A stretch of DNA of 14,931 nt, from positions 1 through 14,931 of the forward strand of contig DLTN01000006.1 of assembly GCA_002500925.1 (NCBI GenBank). Reading direction: 5' to 3'. Source of the DNA: Gemmatimonadales bacterium UBA7835. Its GTDB lineage: Bacteria; Gemmatimonadota; Gemmatimonadetes; Longimicrobiales; Gaopeijiaceae. The notes beneath the pieces were generated by a model, which saw only the letters and a list, made by a program, of their open reading frames with translations, ran no database searches and was not told the DNA's origin. The position numbers and the translations under genes are program-made. Shown one piece after another: positions 7,909 through 14,335 of this stretch. How positions within the stretch are numbered: position 1 is the first letter of the stretch; each line of letters opens with the position of its first letter.

Positions 7909-8648
7909 CAGCGTATCTCCCTAACCTTGACGTTTCGGTACCAGACGGGGTCCCCGTGGTCCTGCAGGCCAATATGGCCCTCGGAGACCTGACCATAGGC
8001 TGGCCACTGGCTGAACTTGCTCGCGGCGACCAGTTCGGTCCACTCCGGCGAACGAATTACATACTCGACGATCTTTTCTCCGTTAAGCCAGTGTTCGATT
8101 TGGTCGTCTTTAACAATGATGCGGATATGATTCCACTCCCCTGCAGGGTGCACTACACCCCTTGGAGCGGGATGCAAACCGTAATTGGCGCCGGCGCTCG
8201 TAAGTGGACTCTGACCGTCCGGGTGCAGATCGTCATCGAGCACCTGCAATTCAGGAGCGCTGTGGTAGATGTTCTCTTCCCCTTGAGCCGCTAGGTAGAA
8301 CACCCCGCTATTCCCACCTGCCTCTACCCGTGCATCGAGGGCAAGCTCGAAGTTGCGGAAAACCCGTTGGGTCATGATGTCACCCCCAGGGCCGGTCCGT
8401 GAAATGGCGCCGTCCAGTACCTCCCAGCCGCTTGGCAGCCCAGAATGATCATAGGCCCTCCACCCGACCAAGGACTGTCCATCGAAGAGTAGTTCCCATC
8501 CTTCAGCTACTTCCTCGGTAGAGAGCACGTTGTCTGCGACCCCTTTATCCTCAGCGTTGGTTCCCGCTGCCTCGGTCTGACCAGCCACACACCCGGACGA
8601 CACGAGAATAGCCAGAGCGATCGCAACCGATTGATCACATCGTTTCAT
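7908..8648 (-). CDS. DUF1080 (3-keto-disaccharide hydrolase family) lipoprotein
   Basis: A 246-residue secreted protein with one DUF1080 (PF06439) jelly-roll domain, a family now linked to hydrolysis or elimination of 3-keto-glycosides. The N-terminus (MKRC, a hydrophobic run, then SSGC with C20) is a lipoprotein-type signal followed by a low-complexity linker. Family hallmarks are in order: GWELLFDGQSLVGWR, ARVEAGGNSGVFYL, PELQVLDD and the C-terminal GHIGLQDHGDPVWYRNVKVREI. The overlapping codons GTGATG give two possible starts, GTG at 8651 or ATG at 8648. I prefer the ATG because GGAG lies 6 bases upstream of it but only 3 from the GTG. The stop overlaps the next ATG. Next to a GMC dehydrogenase, it is the best candidate for the step that cleaves the glycosidic bond after ring oxidation. 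Confidence 0.93.
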   Translation of the reverse strand: MKRCDQSVAIALAILVSSGCVAGQTEAAGTNAEDKGVADNVLSTEEVAEGWELLFDGQSLVGWRAYDHSGLPSGWEVLDGAISRTGPGGDIMTQRVFRNFELALDARVEAGGNSGVFYLAAQGEENIYHSAPELQVLDDDLHPDGQSPLTSAGANYGLHPAPRGVVHPAGEWNHIRIIVKDDQIEHWLNGEKIVEYVIRSPEWTELVAASKFSQWPAYGQVSEGHIGLQDHGDPVWYRNVKVREIR

Positions 8649-10135
8649 CACAGGCTCCAGCCTTGGCGATATTCTCGCGTTAGAAAGCGATTAGCCGCCT
8701 CCGAGTTTGTAACCCTCATAGCCTCCCCATCGTAGTCTAGCCTGACCCCTTGTCCCGTCCGCAAAGCAACAAGTCCAAGCAACATGACTTCGGTTAGTGG
8801 GGCCGCATACGAAAACGGGCAGCTAGCCTCGCGACCTTCCTTACATGCGTTCGCCCAGTTCATTTCGTGACTGTCTTCAATGCGATCGTAACGCCACGGA
8901 ACTACCTCCGCTTCTTCATGGAGTGTTTCAGGAAAGAGGCGAGGATTTCGCCCATAAGTCTCATGCATCAGAAGTCCGCGCTCACCCACAAAGATCACAC
9001 CACCCTCCGGCTCCAGTTCGACATCAACCGGGAGTAGCTCCGGTCGCTGAGGCATAAGGCCCCCGTCATACCAGTGCAGCGAAACCGACGGCATCAGGCC
9101 ACGACGCGGAAACTCATAGTGCACCTTGGTTGCCATCGGATACGATACCGGATCATCCGCAGTGCCACCCCACGGTGTCGAAGTTGCTTCGATCGTTTCT
9201 GGATAACCAAGGTTCAGAGCCCAGAAAGGGTGATCTATCAAGTGAGCACCCATATCACCTAGCGCACCAACACCGAAATCGACCCAGCCTCTCCAGTGGA
9301 AGGGGTGGTATATCGGGTGGTATGGCACCCTCCGAGCTACAGGCCCCAAATACTGATCCCAGTCAAGATGACCGGGCACAGGAAAATCACCAGACAAACC
9401 CCAGGCATGAGCCTCAGCGATGGAACCAGGCCACCAAGAGCGATCTGGGGAGTTGAGATCAAAATCGGAGGGCCTCGCTGTAGGACGGAGTAGCCCCTGT
9501 CCCCAGATTGGGCGATTAGTCCACACGTGCACCTCGCGGACATTTCCTATCACCCCCGCCTGCACCCACTCATTTATGAGACGAGCATCATCTGAAGAAT
9601 GTCCTTGGTTACCCATTTGCGTCACTACGCCGGTTGTGCGAGCCAATCCTTGGAGCGCACGCGCTTCATGTACCGACCACGTTAGTGGCTTCTGCACGTA
9701 AACGTGCTTGCCCTCCTTCATCGCTGCAGCCGCAATCACCGCATGTGTGTGATCGGGCGTCGCTATCAGTACCGCGTCTATATCCCTCTGACGCTCGAGC
9801 ATCTCGTCAAAACGAGTGTACTTGGTAGCACTTTCACATTGCTCCACCCAACGGTGGCCTTTCTCACGAGGGTTACCATCTCCATCAGTCATCCGCTCGC
9901 GTGCCTTATCCATGACCAGTTCAAGATCAACGTCACAAACAGCCACAATATTTTCAGAGCCCAGCTCTTGAGCATTCTCGGCGCCCATCCCGCCTGCACC
10001 CACTATGGCGACGTTGAGTGTGTCGCTGGGTGCTTGGTAGCCATGCCCACCGAGGACGTGACGAGGCACAACCATCCCCCCCAGCGCAAGCTTTGACGTG
10101 GTCGAAACGAAATTTCTACGGGTAACGTCTCCCAT
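8648..10135 (-). CDS. Tat-exported Gfo/Idh/MocA-family oxidoreductase
   Basis: A 495-residue Gfo/Idh/MocA protein with a clear Tat leader: TRRNFVST (residues 5-12), then a weak hydrophobic run to about residue 30. The nucleotide-binding motif GAGGMG is at 46-51, TPDHTH at 126-131, and the catalytic lysine in VQKPLT at 147-152. The C-terminal substrate domain, longer than in the cytoplasmic paralogue, carries GDMGAHLID (293-301). A tightly bound NAD(P) exported with the folded protein, as in Zymomonas glucose-fructose oxidoreductase, would explain a redox enzyme in the periplasm. It is the first gene of the eight-gene operon, with a strong purine-rich Shine-Dalgarno (GGGAGGAG) just before the ATG. 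Secreted relatives include GH109 glycosidases, so NAD-assisted glycoside cleavage is an alternative to simple oxidation or reduction. Confidence 0.93.
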   Translation of the reverse strand: MGDVTRRNFVSTTSKLALGGMVVPRHVLGGHGYQAPSDTLNVAIVGAGGMGAENAQELGSENIVAVCDVDLELVMDKARERMTDGDGNPREKGHRWVEQCESATKYTRFDEMLERQRDIDAVLIATPDHTHAVIAAAAMKEGKHVYVQKPLTWSVHEARALQGLARTTGVVTQMGNQGHSSDDARLINEWVQAGVIGNVREVHVWTNRPIWGQGLLRPTARPSDFDLNSPDRSWWPGSIAEAHAWGLSGDFPVPGHLDWDQYLGPVARRVPYHPIYHPFHWRGWVDFGVGALGDMGAHLIDHPFWALNLGYPETIEATSTPWGGTADDPVSYPMATKVHYEFPRRGLMPSVSLHWYDGGLMPQRPELLPVDVELEPEGGVIFVGERGLLMHETYGRNPRLFPETLHEEAEVVPWRYDRIEDSHEMNWANACKEGREASCPFSYAAPLTEVMLLGLVALRTGQGVRLDYDGEAMRVTNSEAANRFLTREYRQGWSL

Positions 10136-10137
10136 TA

Positions 10138-10145
10138 CTCCTCCC
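10138..10145 (-). promoter_or_regulatory. Strong Shine-Dalgarno of the operon's first gene, abutting a hairpin
   Basis: On the minus strand the bases GGGAGGAG end two bases before the ATG at 10135. The GGAGG core has 4 bases of spacing, slightly short. Its first two G residues also form the end of the 3' arm of the inverted repeat at 10144-10164, so the structure could affect ribosome access. Confidence 0.7.
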
Positions 10146-10164
10146 GATCTTAAAATGAGATCGG
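10144..10164 (-). repeat. Perfect 7-bp inverted repeat in the operon leader
   Basis: The arms CCGATCT and AGATCGG are separated by a 7-base A/T-rich loop, directly upstream of the ribosome binding site of the Tat Gfo/Idh gene. It could be an operator for a dimeric repressor or an mRNA stem that controls translation. There is no U-tract after it in the transcribed direction, so it is not an intrinsic terminator. Confidence 0.6.
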
Positions 10165-10166
10165 AA

Positions 10167-10194
10167 CAAACTAGGGTTTGAGCGACGGTTCGCT
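10167..10194 (-). repeat. Two adjacent 5-bp inverted repeats in the operon leader
   Basis: Two small perfect inverted repeats lie back to back, each with a 4-base loop: CAAAC/GTTTG at 10167-10180 and AGCGA/TCGCT at 10181-10194. With the 7-bp repeat at 10144-10164 they make three successive potential stems in 51 bases. Short stems arise by chance, so each alone is weak evidence; their uninterrupted succession in the leader is the point. Confidence 0.4.
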
Positions 10195-10215
10195 AATGAA
10201 TGTCTCCCATTTACC

Positions 10216-10725
10216 TCATCCCGAACTAGGCGCAACCGCGATGCAGTCCAGTTCGACGAGAGCCCCAAGAGCCAGTCCGCTTCCAGCGAGCGCCGCTCGT
10301 GCCGGCGGGTCTGATGTGAAATATTCAGCGTAGACGGCATTCATGGCTTCATAGTCCTCGATATCAGCAAGGAAGACCGTGCACTTTAGTAAGTCCTGAA
10401 GCGTTGCACCTGCAGCATCAAGGACGGCTGAGATGTTCTCTATCGTTTGTCGGGTCTCAGCTTCGATCCCACCCTCGACTACTCGCGGAGGGCTTTCACC
10501 CGGAACCGCGCCAAGCTGACCCGACAAAAAAATCAAATCCCCAGAACGAATGGCGAGCGAAAATATCGGCAAGCTAGCTACACCGTCGGGTTGAATGACC
10601 TGTCTCCGATTCCTCTCCTGGTCCTGCGTTTGTGTAGAGCCACGATCAGTTCGCGGCTCGATCGTGCATCCAGAAATAAGAAAGCCAAGAGCCAGAAGTG
10701 CCGTGAAGCCTTTACGGAGGGGCAT
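10216..10725 (-). CDS. RidA (YjgF/YER057c/UK114)-family lipoprotein
   Basis: A 169-residue protein with a lipoprotein signal (MPLRKGFTALLALGFLISGC, lipidated C20) and a complete RidA domain from about residue 42 to the end. The domain includes FLSGQLG (67-73), the TxxxxxNIxAVLxAAG helix (94-106) and the substrate-carboxylate-binding arginine R143 in PPARAAL, equivalent to Arg105 of E. coli RidA, followed by LALGALVELDCIAV. RidA proteins hydrolyse reactive enamines/imines; most are cytosolic, so membrane-anchored export is notable. The start is set by AAGGAG 8 bases upstream of the ATG at 10725. A longer frame to 10821 adds 32 residues without signal character and overlaps the divergent gene. 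The gene is divergent from an exported M20 amidohydrolase, suggesting a shared nitrogenous substrate. Confidence 0.92.
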   Translation of the reverse strand: MPLRKGFTALLALGFLISGCTIEPRTDRGSTQTQDQERNRRQVIQPDGVASLPIFSLAIRSGDLIFLSGQLGAVPGESPPRVVEGGIEAETRQTIENISAVLDAAGATLQDLLKCTVFLADIEDYEAMNAVYAEYFTSDPPARAALAGSGLALGALVELDCIAVAPSSG

Positions 10726-10803
10726 GTCATATTCTCCTTCAGTGAGCAGCGGCCGATTCTGGCAAGGTCGTCGTATGCGCCGGGCCACGCTATAGTCCCG
10801 ACC
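10726..10803. promoter_or_regulatory. Divergent promoter spacer between the RidA and M20 hydrolase genes
   Basis: This 78-base spacer must contain, or lie close to, the start signals of both divergent genes. On the plus strand TATAGT (10791-10796) matches five of six bases of a sigma-70 -10 box, 7 bases before the ATG at 10804; no good -35 precedes it at 16-18 bases. The plus-strand gene has no Shine-Dalgarno, so a leaderless mRNA is possible. On the minus strand only the RidA Shine-Dalgarno is clear. Confidence 0.4.
10734..10739 (-). promoter_or_regulatory. Shine-Dalgarno that fixes the RidA lipoprotein start
   Basis: AAGGAG on the minus strand, 8 bases before the ATG at 10725, selects the start that yields a clean lipoprotein signal rather than the ATG 96 bases further upstream. 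Confidence 0.75.
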
Positions 10804-12144
10804 ATGATGAAGAGAAGACAATTCACTCGACTCACATCCGTGGCCGCCGCGGGAGCCTGGCTAAGCGAGACAAGCCCCCTGCGATTCGCATACTCCACCC
10901 GCCAAACAGGGCGGCCTGAGCGCCTTTCGGCAGATCCTCAGAGACTAGGGGAACGAATCCAGACTCTCGCGACATTCGGAGCGAATGAAGCCGGAGGGAT
11001 AGACAGGGTTGCCTTTAGCGACGCCAATATCGAGGCTCTGGACTGGTGTGCTGGTCACCTGCGAAGCGCAGGCTTCCGAGTCGAGCGTGACCTCGTTGGG
11101 AACCTCGTAGCCCGCAAAGTGGGCAGTGACGCGTCACTGAACCCGATCATGTTCGGCTCACATATCGATTCGGTGCCGGGAGGTGGAAATTACGATGGTC
11201 AGGTTGGCTCGATGGGTGCGATGGAAATCGCTACAGTCTTAGCCGATGCTGGACACATGACACGGCATCCCCTGGAACTCGTTTTCTTCACAAACGAAGA
11301 AGGCGGTAAAACAGGGAGCCGCGCCCTAGTCGGAGAAGTCGCCCCATTTGAACTGGATATCGAAACAGCGTCAGGATACACGATCCGAGAAGGTCTGCGT
11401 CGCCTGGGGGGCAACCCCGATCGCCTAGCCGATGCCCAGCGAGACCCTGGTTCACTCGGCGCGTTTCTCGAACTCCATGTCGAGCAGGGTGCTGTGCTCG
11501 ATCAAGATGATATGGATATCGGGGTGGTTGAAGGCATCGTGGGAATTACCAGGTGGACAGTTGCGGTCGAGGGTATGACGAACCATGCAGGCACGACGCC
11601 GATGGATCGCCGACAAGACGCTATGGTCGGTGCAGCCCGGTTTATCACAGCCGTTCATCGAGTAGCGAGAGACACGAAAGGCCGCCAAGTAGCGACCGTC
11701 GGGCGCCTCGAAGCAGAGCCAGGCGCACCGAACGTAATCCCGGGTCGCGTCATACTGACACTTGAGATCCGTGACCTAACCATGGGCGGGATTCAAAGCA
11801 CCTTCGAAGAAATCCGCGCTCGATCCGCTGATATCTCAGAGGCGAGCGGGGTGACATTTTCTTTCAGACAATTCTACATCAGCCGCGCCGCACCAACTGA
11901 TCTTCGTCTGCGAGACATGATCGAACGAAGCGCACAGGACCGTAACCTCTCATCTATACGGATGCCCTCAGGAGCTGGGCATGATGCGCAGAGCATCGCC
12001 CTGCTGTGCCCCGTTGGAATGATCTTCGTGCCTTCAATACGCGGGATCAGTCACGCGCCTGAAGAACGCACGGAAGCCGCAGATATCGTCAATGGCACGA
12101 ATGTCCTTCTCGACACCTTGCTGTCGATCGACGAAAGTGCGTGA
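10804..12144 (+). CDS. Tat-exported M20-family amidohydrolase (N-carbamoyl-amino acid hydrolase / allantoate amidohydrolase type)
   Basis: A 446-residue dinuclear-metal hydrolase of the M20 hydantoinase/carbamoylase group, which removes carbamoyl or ureido groups from N-carbamoyl-amino acids, ureidoglycine-type compounds or allantoate. The metal ligands are in place: H120 (GSHIDSVP), D131 (GGGNYDG), E166 in NEEG with catalytic E165, H225 (LELHVEQG) and H417 (RGISHAPEE). HAGTTPMDRRQDA (261-273) and GAGHDA (390-395) are the family's substrate-binding signatures. The start MMKRRQFTRL gives a Tat leader with a hydrophobic run to about residue 20. The frame stays open far upstream, but that part is antisense to RidA and has no leader. 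Most relatives are cytoplasmic, so export is unusual. The exact substrate is unknown. Confidence 0.92.
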   Translation: MMKRRQFTRLTSVAAAGAWLSETSPLRFAYSTRQTGRPERLSADPQRLGERIQTLATFGANEAGGIDRVAFSDANIEALDWCAGHLRSAGFRVERDLVGNLVARKVGSDASLNPIMFGSHIDSVPGGGNYDGQVGSMGAMEIATVLADAGHMTRHPLELVFFTNEEGGKTGSRALVGEVAPFELDIETASGYTIREGLRRLGGNPDRLADAQRDPGSLGAFLELHVEQGAVLDQDDMDIGVVEGIVGITRWTVAVEGMTNHAGTTPMDRRQDAMVGAARFITAVHRVARDTKGRQVATVGRLEAEPGAPNVIPGRVILTLEIRDLTMGGIQSTFEEIRARSADISEASGVTFSFRQFYISRAAPTDLRLRDMIERSAQDRNLSSIRMPSGAGHDAQSIALLCPVGMIFVPSIRGISHAPEERTEAADIVNGTNVLLDTLLSIDESA

Positions 12145-12221
12145 AAATTCCGGACGCCAATGAGACGAAAAGAATGACGACGAGTACGACCGGAGTGTAG
12201 AAACCGGATCAAAGAATCACA

Positions 12222-13445
12222 TCAGATCTTCACCAAAGCGGCCTTCGGGTCGTTCACACGCTGAAGCAGACAGGCACCCACTACGAAGAGCACGCTAATC
12301 GACATAACCGAAAACTTCTGATTTCCACCGGTCATAAGCGCAACCTGGCCAAAAATCAGAGGTCCGATGACCGACGACGACTTACCGCACAACGCATAGA
12401 AGCCGAACATCTCAGACTCCCGTCCATCCGGGATGAGGCTCGCCATAAATGCACGACTGGCAGCCTGAATCGAGCCGAGTCCGAAGCCTGCCAGTAGTCC
12501 GAGCACTGCGAATGCCGCTTTGGACTCGACGAAGAAGATCCCGATTGCGATCGCGATCCAGAGCCCAAGCACGCCCGTCACGACTTTCTTAGGACCAAGA
12601 TGGTCCGTTGGTTTTGCTAAAAGGAAGGCGCCCATGAGCGCCGCGATCTGGATGGCCAAATACAGATAGATCAACTCTTCCTGTTCATAACCGAACGTGG
12701 TCGAAGCAAGAGTACTCGACATGTAGATCGCCGTAAGCACTCCGTCAATGTAGAAGAAATATGCGATCAGATAACGTCGCATCTCGGTATGAGCCATCAC
12801 CTCACCCCATAGCTCTCGGAAGCCGGTCAGGCCCCAAACCGCTGCCTGAGGTACCGTCATCGAGCCATTTCCATCCTTCGGCAGGTACAGGAAGGTCGGG
12901 ATCGAGAAAACAAGGAACATGCCCGCGACCATGATCCACACGATCTGGATGTTAGACGTGGCATACTGAAGCGCCATCACCAGTCCAAGCGCGGAGCCGG
13001 CGTATCCGACCCCGTAACCCAAACCCGAGACCCAACCCTGTTTTTCCTGCGGGACTATCTCGGGCAAATAAGCGTTATAGAAGACCAAGCAGGCTTCGAA
13101 GCCGACGTTGGCGATCAGAAACAGAATGAAGCCGTAGAGTATCATCCCCGGCTCAAGGGTCGTGAAGAGTGCAACGCCTGTGACGCACATCGCGACGAAG
13201 AATGCCATGAAGCGCTTTCTGACACCCGCGCGGTCCGCAATGGCGCCGAGGACCGGTGCACTCAGAGCAACGATTAAAGCCGAGAGCGAAACGGCCCGCC
13301 CCCACAATGCGTCACCCTCGCCCGCCTCGTTCCCAACAATCGTTTCGATGAAGTAAATCTGGAAGACAACGGAGACGATCACCGCCGGGTAAACCGAGTT
13401 AGCGAAGTCGAACAACGCCCACGCACCTACCTGCTTCTTGTTCAT
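12222..13445 (-). CDS. UMF1/Atg22-type major facilitator transporter
   Basis: A 407-residue inner-membrane transporter of the UMF1 group, related to yeast vacuolar amino-acid effluxer Atg22 (PF11700). The N-terminal signature QVGAWALFDFANSVYPAVI (5-23) is diagnostic, and APVLGAIADRAGVRKRFM (64-81) is the MFS motif-A loop between helices 2 and 3. About 12 hydrophobic segments are visible and the protein ends in a short basic tail. The ATG at 13445 has a good Shine-Dalgarno, GGGGAG, 6 bases upstream. It converges on the M20 hydrolase gene with 77 bases between them, in which I see no convincing terminator. It stands alone on its strand and is divergent from the SDR gene. The substrate is not known; amino acids or small peptides are a guess from the eukaryotic relative. 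Confidence 0.92.
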   Translation of the reverse strand: MNKKQVGAWALFDFANSVYPAVIVSVVFQIYFIETIVGNEAGEGDALWGRAVSLSALIVALSAPVLGAIADRAGVRKRFMAFFVAMCVTGVALFTTLEPGMILYGFILFLIANVGFEACLVFYNAYLPEIVPQEKQGWVSGLGYGVGYAGSALGLVMALQYATSNIQIVWIMVAGMFLVFSIPTFLYLPKDGNGSMTVPQAAVWGLTGFRELWGEVMAHTEMRRYLIAYFFYIDGVLTAIYMSSTLASTTFGYEQEELIYLYLAIQIAALMGAFLLAKPTDHLGPKKVVTGVLGLWIAIAIGIFFVESKAAFAVLGLLAGFGLGSIQAASRAFMASLIPDGRESEMFGFYALCGKSSSVIGPLIFGQVALMTGGNQKFSVMSISVLFVVGACLLQRVNDPKAALVKI

Positions 13446-13558
13446 GTACTACTCCCCTGATGAATCCAACGCCACTGTAGCACAGAGAGCCCCCCGTTGC
13501 ATCCCCGCCCCGGTGAGGCGAATCTCAGCCGACTCTTGAACCCCGACACCACATCGGC
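13446..13558. promoter_or_regulatory. Divergent spacer between the UMF1 transporter and SDR genes
   Basis: This 113-base spacer must carry signals for both divergent genes. Only the GGGGAG Shine-Dalgarno of the transporter gene (13452-13457, minus strand) is clear. I see no good -35/-10 pair on either strand, and no Shine-Dalgarno before the SDR start. Confidence 0.4.
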
Positions 13559-14335
13559 ATGAACAGACTCGCTGGGAAACGCGTCCTTATCACAGGCGCG
13601 TCAGCAGGAATAGGTCAATCCTGCTCACGATACTTCGCAAGGCAGGGTTCGAACCTACTACTATCGGCTCGCCGGCTCGATAGGATTGACACGCTCGCCT
13701 CATCCCTGACGGAAGACTACGGAGTAGATGTGCACACGGCGAAGCTGGACGTCACCGATCGCGACGCTGTAGGAGCCTACGTCGACACACTCGTAGAAGA
13801 AGGACTCATCCCTGACGTGCTGGTCAACAACGCAGGAAAAGCTAAAGGACTAGACACGCTCCAAGATGGAGACCTCGACCATTGGGATGAGATGATCGAT
13901 ACCAATGTCAAAGGGCTACTTTACGTTACCCGAGCGATCCTGCCGCATATGATCGAACGTGACCATGGGCACGTGATCAACATTGGATCAATCGCTGGCC
14001 GTTGGGTATATCCGAAAGGCGCCGTCTACAACGCCACGAAGTTTGCTGTTCGGGCACTAAGCGAAGCTATGAATATCGACCTACTCGGAACCAGCATCCG
14101 TGTTTCTAGCGTTGATCCCGGCTTGGCCGAAACGGAGTTCAGCGAAGTTCGGTTCGATGGAGACTCAGACCGCGCCACGTCAGTGTACTCGGATACAGTC
14201 CCACTGAAAGCTGACGACGTCGCGGATGCGGTGATATACGTAGCCAACGCTCCACCCCATGTAGATATCTTCAATCTTGTGATGATGCCGACCGTCCAAC
14301 GCTACCCTGGCTATATGGAGCGAAAGAGCGGTTGA
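13559..14335 (+). CDS. Short-chain dehydrogenase/reductase (YdfG / serine-3-dehydrogenase-like)
   Basis: A 258-residue classical SDR. The cofactor motif TGASAGIG is at 12-19. An arginine pair after the second strand (SARRLDR, 36-42) favours NADP(H). NNAG is at 90-93, and the catalytic set is N116, S144, Y157 and K161 (GSIAG ... YNATK). The segment IRVSSVDPGLAETEFSEVRFDGD (180-202) matches the subgroup of 3-hydroxy-acid/serine dehydrogenases such as YdfG, which oxidise L-allo-threonine, serine or 3-hydroxypropionate-type substrates. The protein should be cytoplasmic. The ATG lacks a clear Shine-Dalgarno. Its stop overlaps the TTG start of the following MFS gene by four bases, so the two are probably co-transcribed. 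The specific substrate is uncertain. Confidence 0.93.
   Translation: MNRLAGKRVLITGASAGIGQSCSRYFARQGSNLLLSARRLDRIDTLASSLTEDYGVDVHTAKLDVTDRDAVGAYVDTLVEEGLIPDVLVNNAGKAKGLDTLQDGDLDHWDEMIDTNVKGLLYVTRAILPHMIERDHGHVINIGSIAGRWVYPKGAVYNATKFAVRALSEAMNIDLLGTSIRVSSVDPGLAETEFSEVRFDGDSDRATSVYSDTVPLKADDVADAVIYVANAPPHVDIFNLVMMPTVQRYPGYMERKSG

Larger units (their letters stand above)
910..10135 (-). other. Predicted eight-gene operon for keto-sugar catabolism
   Basis: Eight minus-strand genes run without a usable internal terminator or promoter gap. Six of the seven junctions are stop/start overlaps of 1-4 bases (GTGATG, TGATG, GTGA, ATGA, GTGA, ATGA). The seventh is a 31-base gap or, with the longer permease start, a 29-base overlap. 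Such packing indicates one transcript with coupled translation. Products with export signals, or carried by a partner that has one, come first; the permease is in the middle; the cytoplasmic enzymes are last. The operon boundary is the 80-base spacer at 10136-10215 on one side and the convergent MerR gene on the other. Confidence 0.85.
10136..10215 (-). promoter_or_regulatory. Leader/spacer between the RidA gene and the eight-gene operon
   Basis: This 80-base spacer must hold the operon's 5' leader if the operon has its own promoter. I see no convincing -35/-10 pair in it. It contains the three inverted repeats and the Shine-Dalgarno described separately. The RidA gene is on the same strand upstream and has no recognisable terminator, so readthrough from RidA into the operon is possible. 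Confidence 0.45.

Noticed and set aside
9704..10096. Open frame of 130 codons on the plus strand within the Tat Gfo/Idh gene.
   Set aside because: Opposite-strand shadow of conserved Rossmann-domain coding sequence; no family resemblance.
8648..10135. Assigning the Tat Gfo/Idh protein as a GH109 glycosidase.
   Set aside because: Secreted GH109 enzymes share the fold and Tat leader, but I cannot confirm GH109-specific residues by eye; kept as an alternative only.
10447..10803. A long 5' extension of the M20 hydrolase frame (565 residues in total).
   Set aside because: It runs antisense through the RidA coding sequence and has no domain character; the Tat leader begins at 10804.
12145..12221. 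Possible terminator between the convergent M20 hydrolase and UMF1 transporter genes.
   Set aside because: Scattered TCCGG/CCGGA repeats occur, but they are far apart and not followed by a U-tract, so I cannot support an intrinsic terminator.
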